From NCBI GenBank assembly GCA_900752095.1, contig CAADUD010000107.1, positions 1-21,058 on the forward strand: 21,058 nt of DNA, in the 5' to 3' direction. This stretch comes from Clostridia bacterium. Its GTDB lineage: Bacteria > Bacillota > Clostridia > TANB77 > CAG-508. Both the position numbers and the translations under genes were made by a program. The first letter of the stretch is position 1, and every line of letters starts with the position of its first letter. Below are positions 14,681 to 21,058 of this stretch, in pieces. The notes below the pieces were generated by a model. That model ran no database searches, had not been told where the DNA came from, and saw only the letters and a program-made list of their open reading frames with translations.

Positions 14681-16492
14681 TTAACCTACAACTTTTTTAA
14701 GCTCTGTTTGGTCAATATAGTTGTCTCTTTGTGCTTCTCTTAGTTTTTTCATAAATGGTAAATAATAAGAATCGTCATAATCCACATAATCTTCTTTGGT
14801 AATTCCATAGTGATTACTAAGAATTGTATTTCTATCTGCAAAACTTTGGTCTATGGCATTTGCAATTTCTTCATCAAATAAAATATGAATATAATACATC
14901 GCTTTTTTATGTTCTTGTAATTTATCCATAGCGCAAGCATAATAGTATACCGCTTTTACCATGATTTTTTCTAATGGATTGGATAACATTTGGTCTGCTA
15001 AGAAGTTTAAATTTTCTAATGTTTTAGCAGCTTTGTGATATTCTTTATTTGCAATATAGCAAATAGCTAGAAAATATTTTGCTCCCATTCCCATACTTTC
15101 ACAAGGAAGTATAGAGATATCTTTTAAACTAATTAATAAAGAAAATTTTTCATATCCTACTGTGTTTACAATAGTTTCCATTATTTGGGTTACTTGTGCT
15201 ATATTTTGTGAATTAATGTTGTTCAAATTCATTAATAATTTTTGCATAGTAATTATATAGTCAAAATAAGCAGCATTTGGGTCAAAAGTAGCCTCACTCA
15301 TTCCAGGTACTGCAATACTATAAGATGGAAAACCTAATATAGACACATCTCTTACTAAAATATCTTTTCCTTCTTTTAGTATTGCTTGAATTAGCTGTTT
15401 TAAAATTGCTTTATTATCTTCATTTGATATATCTCTTGCTGGTGTAAAAGTATATTGTGGTTTTTCTCCTATTACTTCATAAGGAGCTTCTGCTAAATCG
15501 GTAAATAAAAATTCTACTAAATTTTTATGGTTATTTTGCTCTTCTCCTGCATAAAAGTCAAATAAACATCTTTGTGCATATTCGTAAATATCTCTTCCCT
15601 GTGCCGCTTCTGTAAAACATCTCTCCATGGCAATGCCATAATCTGGATGTGCTCCTAATTTAAAGCCGAATTTTCCTGTGTTCTTTTCTATCATATATAA
15701 TCCTGCTACTGGGTACTTTCCGCCTAAGGAGCAATCTACTAATCTGAACCAATGGGTTTGATTTTGTTTTAATTTATCTACCATTTTTTGTACTTTTGGA
15801 AATTTTGCGATGTATTTTTCTGGTATTTCTGGCAAAGTAATTTTCTTTTTTAATATTTGAAAACCTACATATCTTTCTAAAATTTCTGACAAACCTTCTA
15901 TTAAAGCCTCTTCTGGGGAATTGCCTGCACACATTCCATTGGTATCATAAAGGTAGCTAAATAAACGGTCTGGTACATAAGTAATTTGATTATATTTTGT
16001 ACTATAGTATGGTAAACATGCAAATTTCTCTTGATTTACTAAAGTAGATTTTTCATTTAAGACCTTTTGAATAAAGGTTAGTTGTTCTTCTTTGCTACTA
16101 TTTTGCTTTCCATTTGCTTCTAAAATATGTTCTAAAAAGCTGTTAGGTGTTTTCATTAGTTCTTCTGCATTCTTATATTTTTCATCTGGGGAATTACTAA
16201 ATGGAATTTCTTTGGTTGGTTTTTCCATACGAAAGCGGAACATTCCATTTTGAAACCTTTCAAAAAATTCGGCATAAGCACTTGCCATAGCAAATTCTTT
16301 GGTCATTCCTTTTCCGTTTTGACCAATATCGGTTCCTTTAATGCGCAAACGTAAAGAATAGGTACCTACACTACTTGGTTTTCTCCAATCTTCTTCTACT
16401 GGAATGTCTACTTTTTTTAATAGTTCTTTTAATTTTTTTACTGTTTCTTCTGGGGTTACTTCTTTATATCTTCTTTCTTGTAATCTACTCAT
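14681..16492 (-). CDS. ycaO: YcaO-domain protein, E. coli YcaO type
   Basis: A 603-residue ATP-dependent YcaO-superfamily protein that resembles E. coli YcaO (about 586 aa) along its length. Landmarks: GKGMTKEFAMASAYAEFFER at 60-79, NGMCAGNSPEEALIEGLSE with ERY at 185-208, LPEIP at 220-224, SLGGKYPV at 255-262, GAHPDYGIAMER at 280-291, EAAQGR at 295-300 and VPGMSE at 395-400. The Glu-rich blocks are those that bind ATP and Mg in this family. About 455-545 is a helical TPR-like region, as in E. coli. YcaO enzymes activate peptide backbone amides; E. coli YcaO is reported to help RimO methylthiolate ribosomal protein S12. The PxPxP end of azoline-forming YcaOs is absent (tail DQTELKKVVG). GGAGG lies 6 nt before the ATG. 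It is monocistronic and divergent from a secreted-protein gene. Family is secure; substrate unknown. Confidence 0.9.
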   Translation of the reverse strand: MSRLQERRYKEVTPEETVKKLKELLKKVDIPVEEDWRKPSSVGTYSLRLRIKGTDIGQNGKGMTKEFAMASAYAEFFERFQNGMFRFRMEKPTKEIPFSNSPDEKYKNAEELMKTPNSFLEHILEANGKQNSSKEEQLTFIQKVLNEKSTLVNQEKFACLPYYSTKYNQITYVPDRLFSYLYDTNGMCAGNSPEEALIEGLSEILERYVGFQILKKKITLPEIPEKYIAKFPKVQKMVDKLKQNQTHWFRLVDCSLGGKYPVAGLYMIEKNTGKFGFKLGAHPDYGIAMERCFTEAAQGRDIYEYAQRCLFDFYAGEEQNNHKNLVEFLFTDLAEAPYEVIGEKPQYTFTPARDISNEDNKAILKQLIQAILKEGKDILVRDVSILGFPSYSIAVPGMSEATFDPNAAYFDYIITMQKLLMNLNNINSQNIAQVTQIMETIVNTVGYEKFSLLISLKDISILPCESMGMGAKYFLAICYIANKEYHKAAKTLENLNFLADQMLSNPLEKIMVKAVYYYACAMDKLQEHKKAMYYIHILFDEEIANAIDQSFADRNTILSNHYGITKEDYVDYDDSYYLPFMKKLREAQRDNYIDQTELKKVVG

Positions 16493-16884
16493 TTTTTTCC
16501 TCCGTTTCCTTTTATTTCTATTTTTCCTCTTTATGTTATCACTTTTTTTATTTCTTTCGCAAGATTATTTTATAAAAATAGCTATTTCTACTATTAATTT
16601 TATTTTTCGACATTTTCTTGTCTTTTTTTACGTTTTGTTATTTTTTTTATTATTGCTTTTAATATGAATAAACTTTTATTTGTTTAGTTGTTTTACCACA
16701 CTCTAAATTATATTTCTTTTTAGATAATTCTCTTTTTTTATTGTTTTAAATATTCGCTCTTATAATATTTTACAGATTTTGTAATTTGTATTGACAAAAT
16801 TTGTGAAATATTGCATTGTAATTAATATTGACTATTTAGTCAATATTTTAGTGGGTAGAAATGCATATTTAAAAGGAGTAAATG
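16493..16884. other. Divergent intergenic region between ycaO and the secreted-protein gene
   Basis: 392 bp of very AT-rich, non-coding sequence. For ycaO a weak promoter is possible: TTGCGA (16557-16562), 18 nt, TAACAT (16533-16538). For the plus-strand gene a perfect TTGACA stands at 16791-16796, but no good -10 lies at the right distance (CATTGT at 17 nt, TGTAAT at 20 nt). A TATAAT at 16761-16766 lacks a -35. Two small palindromes (AAATAGCTATTT near 16577-16588 and ACAAAATTTGT at 16794-16804) and one long one (16824-16847) are present. I see no gene and no known RNA in it. Confidence 0.5.
16824..16847. promoter_or_regulatory. Perfect 24-bp palindromic operator candidate
   Basis: AATATTGACTA, 2 nt, TAGTCAATATT: 11-bp arms without mismatch, 24 bp upstream of the AAAAGGAG ribosome binding site of the secreted-protein gene. 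Its size and symmetry fit a dimeric repressor site, but no cognate regulator is encoded next to it. In RNA it would form a hairpin with a very tight loop. Confidence 0.5.
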
Positions 16885-17223
16885 ATGAAAAAATTTTTTG
16901 CATTACTTTTAGCACTCGTAATGTCACTTTCCATTATGGCATTTCCTGCTTTGACTACATCCTATGGCGATTCGTTGACAGCAACAACTACATCCAGTCA
17001 AGAAACAGTTTCTTTAGTTTCAGCGTCTAGCGACGACCAGAACTTATTGCAATTTAATGCTCAATCCATCAACGTTGTTGGATTTTATACCATTAAGCCC
17101 AACAAAGGCTGGAGTCTACGTGTCATTTTAGGATCGGTAGATTATTCTTTCAGAATTGAAATTAAAAATTCTGATGCACAATCTTTATGTGCTAATAAAT
17201 ATTTATTAAAATTTTCAAAATAG
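16885..17223 (+). CDS. Small secreted protein, unknown family
   Basis: A 112-residue protein with a typical signal peptide: MKKFFALLLALVMSLSIMAF, probable cleavage near FPA|LTT or a few residues later. I chose the second of two adjacent ATGs because AAAAGGAG ends 6 nt before it. The mature part starts with a Ser/Thr-rich stretch (about 25-50), then a compact, probably beta-rich end with GFYTIKPNKGWSLRVILGS and FRIEIKNSD and a single Cys. I do not recognise a family. Codons such as GCG, CGT and GAC are more frequent than in the neighbours, so it may have a different history. It stands divergent from ycaO with a palindrome upstream, and 82 nt before the next plus-strand gene. A RiPP precursor role is not supported, since the leader is an ordinary signal peptide and the core is not rich in Cys, Ser or Thr. 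Confidence 0.65.
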   Translation: MKKFFALLLALVMSLSIMAFPALTTSYGDSLTATTTSSQETVSLVSASSDDQNLLQFNAQSINVVGFYTIKPNKGWSLRVILGSVDYSFRIEIKNSDAQSLCANKYLLKFSK

Positions 17224-17305
17224 ATTTACATTTTTTACATTTTATATATTATATAGTTAAACTTGAGTAAATAGCATAAGTTTTAATAGAAAGGGGAAAT
17301 TTATC

Positions 17306-17923
17306 ATGAAAAAAGAAACACACAATTGGGTAAAAACTATCGTAGCCATTGTAGTTACTCTTCTTGTTTTACTAATTCTTTTACTAATAATACATATGAT
17401 TAAAAACGCTTCTATTTTACAATCTTTAACGAACCTATCATCTAGTAAACTAAATAGCACAAATTATACTTATGAAAGAACAATAGTAAATGATTCCCAT
17501 AATCTTTTAAGAATAAGAAAACAACTAGGAAGCCAATATGTTGTAAAAAACTATGTTTATGATGAAGAAAGTCCTGCTATTGTAAGTGAGTATTATGATG
17601 GTACAGATACTACTATTATTACAGAGCAAAATGGAACAAAAAAGGAAAAAGCAAATAATTCTGCTTCCAAAAATGAAACTTTATCTAATGTTATTTCTAC
17701 TAGTTTATATGAAAATTGGACAAGTTTTGATATGATTTTAAATAGAAAAATTTCTAAATTAAACGATAGTAATGTTTATTCTCTTGAATATAAAGGCATG
17801 ATTTGTTTGGTTGATGGAGAAACTGGTTTACCACTAGTAGTAATAACTAAAAATACAACAGAAACTTTTTCTTTTGAATTTAATCAAGTGACAAGCAATG
17901 ATCTTGTGATACCAAATGTTTAA
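17306..17923 (+). CDS. Membrane-anchored extracytoplasmic protein, unknown family
   Basis: 205 residues with a short basic N-terminus (MKKETHNWVK), one membrane segment at about 11-33 (IVAIVVTLLVLLILLLIIHM) and an outside domain of about 170 residues. That domain has features such as YTYERTIV, LLRIRKQLGSQYVVKNYVYD, YYDGTDTTIIT, YSLEYKGMICLVDGETGLPL and TETFSFEFNQV. The run of strands ending in a VDGETGLPL-type turn recalls LolA/DUF-type beta-sheet proteins of Gram-positives that are anchored outside the membrane, but this is only a resemblance. AAAGGGG lies about 9 nt before the ATG. A possible own promoter (TTTACA 17225-17230, 16 nt, TATTAT 17247-17252) lies in the 82-nt gap, so co-transcription with the secreted protein is likely but not sure. 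Two hairpins follow the stop. Confidence 0.7.
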   Translation: MKKETHNWVKTIVAIVVTLLVLLILLLIIHMIKNASILQSLTNLSSSKLNSTNYTYERTIVNDSHNLLRIRKQLGSQYVVKNYVYDEESPAIVSEYYDGTDTTIITEQNGTKKEKANNSASKNETLSNVISTSLYENWTSFDMILNRKISKLNDSNVYSLEYKGMICLVDGETGLPLVVITKNTTETFSFEFNQVTSNDLVIPNV

Positions 17924-17945
17924 TTTTTTGACTTAATCAATATTT

Positions 17946-17970
17946 AATAAAGAGGGGATTCCTCTTTTAT
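17946..17970 (+). terminator. Hairpin after the plus-strand gene pair
   Basis: AATAAAGAGG and CCTCTTTTATT pair with one bulge around a 5-nt loop, 22 nt past the stop. The T-run is weak, so it may act together with the next hairpin. Confidence 0.4.
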
Positions 17971-17975
17971 TATGT

Positions 17976-18013
17976 AAAAATAGCTCTTTCAAATTTCTTG
18001 AAGAGCTATTTTT
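17976..18013. terminator. Bidirectional terminator between convergent genes
   Basis: AAAAATAGCTCTT and AAGAGCTATTTTT form a 13-bp stem, extended by TCAA/TTGA with a bulge. T-runs on both strands let it end the plus-strand pair and the minus-strand protein C transcript. Confidence 0.75.
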
Positions 18014-18100
18014 ATCTTTCATTTTTTATTTTTATCTTTTGTATCTTTATTTTTATTCTTTTGTTTTTTATCTCTTATACTTTATCCTTTGTACTTTATT
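18014..18100. repeat. T-rich degenerate repeat tract in the 3' region of protein C
   Basis: 87 bp of almost pure T with A/C interruptions, built from loose copies of TTTTTATCTTT and TTTGTATCTTT. No gene. As minus-strand RNA it is an unstructured A-rich 3' untranslated stretch before the terminator. Confidence 0.6.
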
Positions 18101-18101
18101 T

Positions 18102-21058
18102 TTAGAACCTTCCTTTATTAAGCACTGTTTTTTTAATAACTACAATACTAATTCCTAACATTGCTGCAATTAGCACTGCTAAACCAATATATAGGTAAGT
18201 TGTACCAAATGGTGGTAAAATTACGACTCTTTCTGCCATGCTACTGTCTGGTTCTGTTGGTGCTTCTTTAGGATTTTGATTACCTTGTACAGAGTATGCC
18301 ATTCTTCTACCTACATCATTTGAAATTTTTACAATTTCTCCAATGTTATCATAGGTTAAGTCATCATCCTCATTTTGAGAAGTAATCAATTGTGTTAAGA
18401 TTAATTGAATTTCATCTTGTGTTTCTTCACTCTCTTTTGTACTTTCTGTTAATGGAATTAGTTTTTCGTTTAGGGCTTCTGTAGTAATAATGGTATTATA
18501 TTCTTTTAATACACCTTGTACTTCTGTATTAACATAGTTATTCTTTTGAATTTCTTGTTCTGTAATGGTACTCCAATCCCATGCAGCTTGATTACTTTGT
18601 GTTCTAAATTGTAAGTTATTTGCTACATAGTCTATTACAACATCTGCTGAAGTTCTTACAATGGTTTCTGGATTATTTACTTTACCTATGTAATAGAATT
18701 GTGTTTCTTTATAGTCTACTTCACCCATATTTGTTACAGTTACATCATAAGTAATTTGAATGGTTGCACCATGCATTAATTCTTGGTCCATAGTAGGTTG
18801 TATTAATCCTTTTTCTTGTGTAACTAGAGTTTTAATTCTATCTAGTACTTTGTTTCTAAATTTATTGTAATCTTCTACTCTATTATTTTGGTCATTATTA
18901 CTGTCTAAGTTATTATATCCTGCATAATCACTGTAAACGTTTTGTCCACCATTGCGATTTCCTTCTTGTTTATCTATATCAGTATTCGTTTTCATTTCAT
19001 TAACATTATATGGTGTTTTTGGTTGCCATGTTAAGTTGTTTACCGTTTGGTTTGCATCAAATAGTACCGTTTGGTTTGCTAAGGTAATTCTTACATTATG
19101 GATTTGTTTATTTAATTCTAAACCTGCTTTTGGTCTTTCTTCTAGTCCAAAATCTACATCTTGTAAATAGTAAGTTTGGTTGGTATTATCTTTATAATCA
19201 AGTACACCTCTATCACTTTCTGGACGGTATCCATTGTTATTATAGCTATTATTACCCGTTGCTGCTTGTCTATTGTACTCAAATTCCATACGAATGGCAC
19301 CTGTTTCTGCTACCATTTGTGTATTCGCATTTGGAGTTGTGTTTTGGTTTAGAGTATTTGCTTTATCATAAGTAACTCCAGAGTAATTATTACTACTATA
19401 GCTATTTACATTTTCTCTGTTTTGAGAAATTTGACTATCACCATCATAAATATCTTTTGCATCTGATACATTTATTTTATTTCCGTCTTCATCTACAAAT
19501 TCGTCTGATTTGAAAATGTTATATCCAAAAGTTGCTGTATCATTTTGTTTTTCATAATTTGTATAACCAGTGTAGCCAAAGTGATCTTTTCCACTGACAT
19601 CTGTTCTACCATTTTGATCTATTTGCTTATCTTCTATATGGTCATATTGATAACTGGTTGATTTATAGTCTTGTCCATTATAGTAAGCATTACAGTCATA
19701 GGTTTGTCCATTATAGGTATAGCTTTCGTCTCCACCATAGATAAATCTTACTACATAATCTCCTGGAATATATCCTTCGAAGTAATAATATCCTTTTTCA
19801 TTTGTTACTGTTGCTGCATCTATCCAAGTATTGGTGTCTTTATTCCATACTTTTGCAATATTTTCTTGTGTTTTTCCATCTATTACTTCATGTAATTCTA
19901 CACGTACTCCTGAAATGGTTACTTCATTATCTTCTCTTATACCATTGCCCACTAAGGCATCTGTGGTACTATTTCCGTTCATGGTAGTTGCTTGATAGTT
20001 TCTCTTATCTTCCCATACAGTACCATCAAGTTTCCTTACCAAGGAAGCATCTACATATACATTAATTCCTCTTGCTCTATCGGCATCATCTTCAAAGTTT
20101 TGCTCATAACGTGTTGTTCCTGCTGTATTGTTTAAAGCATCTCTATCGAAGTTACCTGGGTTAGAGTCTTGGTCTATTAACCCTGCTACATCATTAGAAT
20201 TTTTTCTAATTCCGTTTGGTAATTCAGTGCCATCTGCATAGTATGTCATATAACCATTAATTTCTGCTATGTTTTGTTTTCCTGGTCCGGTATTACCGTT
20301 TTCTATTACTAAATTTGAACCAACACCATTAATTTTAAAAGTCAAGTATAAGTATGCTGTTTCTCCAGTTTCTAGTTTATGATCGCTTAGCCCATTTACA
20401 TATAAAGTTTTATACTCACTACCTAGACTAAATTGTGTATTTTCTGCATACATACCAGTTGTAGTATTATAACGGTTACCTATTGTTACATCTCTATATT
20501 TTCCTTGTCCTGTGGTATTTTTGCTACCTTCATGCATAATATCGTAATATTCTTGATCTGTTACTTGTACATCTCTATTACTTACATGATCTCCTCTGTA
20601 CATTGCCCAAGATAAGTTTGGTTCAAAGGTGTAATCTGAATCATAGTAATCTACTACTTCTTGAATTTGAGCTAAAATACTTTGAGATTGGTTTCTAATG
20701 GTAATTTTATAGGTTACATAAGCTTCTAGTTGATTTGCTCCTGTATAATTTCTTTCTGATGGATAAATTTCTCTTGAATAAGTTTCTCCATAGTAGCTTG
20801 CATAGTTTGGTCCTATAATTCTTGCTTGAATATCCCAGAATTTATTTTCTAATTCTAGTTGGTAATTTAAGTATTCTATACTATCTCTACCATATTCTCT
20901 TTCTAATCTCTTAAGTTCAGCTCTTTCTTCATCTGTAACAATTTCTCTTTCGTTATATTCGTAAATTTCTGTTTTTCCATTAATTTTTAAGGTTGCTTTA
21001 AATACATCTTTCTTTAAAGATACATCAAATTCTTGTCTTCTCCATAATCCTTGATTAA
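18102..21058 (-). CDS. Large surface protein C, paralogue of A, partial (5' end off right edge)
   Basis: The frame stays open to the right edge: 984 residues are visible before the stop and the start is outside. The ATG at 20603 is internal, since residues before it (GLWRRQE ... VVDYYDSDYTFEPNLSWA) align with protein A. Visible parts: an N-side segment with GLWRRQEFDVSLKKD, a DUF11-like VTYKITIRNQSQ, an SdrD_B-like domain (DGTVWEDK ... GNGIREDNEVTISGVRVEL ... NEKGYYYFEGYIPGDYVV), an Asn/Tyr-rich stretch, LMHGATIQITYDVTVTN, then LPPFG at visible residues 947-951, a membrane helix and a basic tail. Order and sequence match the C-terminal half of A throughout, so the two derive from one gene. 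The missing N-terminus may carry the same thioester-like head. It converges on the plus-strand pair and ends at the terminator 17976-18013. Confidence 0.85.
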   Translation of the reverse strand, partial: NQGLWRRQEFDVSLKKDVFKATLKINGKTEIYEYNEREIVTDEERAELKRLEREYGRDSIEYLNYQLELENKFWDIQARIIGPNYASYYGETYSREIYPSERNYTGANQLEAYVTYKITIRNQSQSILAQIQEVVDYYDSDYTFEPNLSWAMYRGDHVSNRDVQVTDQEYYDIMHEGSKNTTGQGKYRDVTIGNRYNTTTGMYAENTQFSLGSEYKTLYVNGLSDHKLETGETAYLYLTFKINGVGSNLVIENGNTGPGKQNIAEINGYMTYYADGTELPNGIRKNSNDVAGLIDQDSNPGNFDRDALNNTAGTTRYEQNFEDDADRARGINVYVDASLVRKLDGTVWEDKRNYQATTMNGNSTTDALVGNGIREDNEVTISGVRVELHEVIDGKTQENIAKVWNKDTNTWIDAATVTNEKGYYYFEGYIPGDYVVRFIYGGDESYTYNGQTYDCNAYYNGQDYKSTSYQYDHIEDKQIDQNGRTDVSGKDHFGYTGYTNYEKQNDTATFGYNIFKSDEFVDEDGNKINVSDAKDIYDGDSQISQNRENVNSYSSNNYSGVTYDKANTLNQNTTPNANTQMVAETGAIRMEFEYNRQAATGNNSYNNNGYRPESDRGVLDYKDNTNQTYYLQDVDFGLEERPKAGLELNKQIHNVRITLANQTVLFDANQTVNNLTWQPKTPYNVNEMKTNTDIDKQEGNRNGGQNVYSDYAGYNNLDSNNDQNNRVEDYNKFRNKVLDRIKTLVTQEKGLIQPTMDQELMHGATIQITYDVTVTNMGEVDYKETQFYYIGKVNNPETIVRTSADVVIDYVANNLQFRTQSNQAAWDWSTITEQEIQKNNYVNTEVQGVLKEYNTIITTEALNEKLIPLTESTKESEETQDEIQLILTQLITSQNEDDDLTYDNIGEIVKISNDVGRRMAYSVQGNQNPKEAPTEPDSSMAERVVILPPFGTTYLYIGLAVLIAAMLGISIVVIKKTVLNKGRF

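Noticed and set aside
16791..16823. Promoter from the perfect TTGACA at 16791.
   Set aside because: No acceptable -10 lies 16-18 nt downstream (CATTGT at 17 nt; TGTAAT only at 20 nt), so I report it only as part of the intergenic description.
14681..17223. A RiPP (azole or thioamide) biosynthetic cluster made of ycaO and the neighbouring small gene as precursor.
   Set aside because: No partner enzymes, no transporter, no PxPxP tail on YcaO, and the small protein has a Sec signal peptide and one Cys instead of a leader plus Cys/Ser/Thr-rich core.
18102..20603. ATG at 20603 as the true start of protein C.
   Set aside because: The frame is open to 21058 and the upstream residues align with protein A, so the gene continues past the window edge.
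4265..21058. Canonical LPXTG sortase signals on the surface proteins.
   Set aside because: None of the three C-termini has LPXTG; A and C have LPPFG and B has neither.

Overview
The window is strongly AT-rich DNA from a low-GC, Gram-positive, endospore-forming bacterium, most likely a clostridial Firmicute. The evidence is a SpoIIE sporulation phosphatase, strong AGGAGG-type ribosome binding sites, sigma-A-like TTGACA/TATAAT promoters, many AT-rich hairpin terminators and very large surface proteins of Gram-positive style. I cannot name the species. Almost all coding is on the minus strand.

Layout from left to right. 1-614 (minus): 5' part of a prepilin-like secreted protein that runs off the left edge, with a good promoter and a long leader. 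615-1232: regulatory region holding a minus-strand sigma-A promoter, an (AG)12 microsatellite inside an unannotated open frame, a minus-strand terminator and a cluster of TGACA operator-like repeats. 1233-1442 (plus): small Xre-type DNA-binding protein. 1524-4032 (minus): spoIIE, split into two overlapping frames by what looks like one extra A in an A6 run. 4265-14413 (minus): a two-gene, roughly 10 kb operon from one strong promoter, encoding a 1652-residue DUF11/SdrD_B-type surface protein (B) followed by a 1728-residue surface protein (A). Protein A has SdrD_B-like domains and a possible thioester-adhesin head. 14546-14663: MITE-like inverted-repeat element containing the terminator of the next gene. 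14681-16492 (minus): a standalone YcaO of the E. coli YcaO type with a C-terminal TPR-like region. 16885-17923 (plus): two genes for a small secreted protein and a membrane-anchored extracytoplasmic protein. 18102-21058 (minus): the C-terminal 984 residues of a paralogue of A (protein C), cut by the right edge.

How the parts may work together. A, B and C look like membrane-anchored stalk proteins exposed on the cell surface. A and C are homologous over their visible common part, including a shared LPPFG motif just before the C-terminal membrane segment. They flank a cassette (ycaO plus two exported proteins) transcribed outward from a common intergenic region. The prepilin-like protein at the left edge adds another surface-structure gene. 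No direct functional link between YcaO and the surface proteins can be shown from sequence alone. YcaO lacks the partner genes and C-terminal signature expected of an azoline RiPP cluster. No tRNA, rRNA, CRISPR array, insertion-sequence transposase or phage gene was seen.
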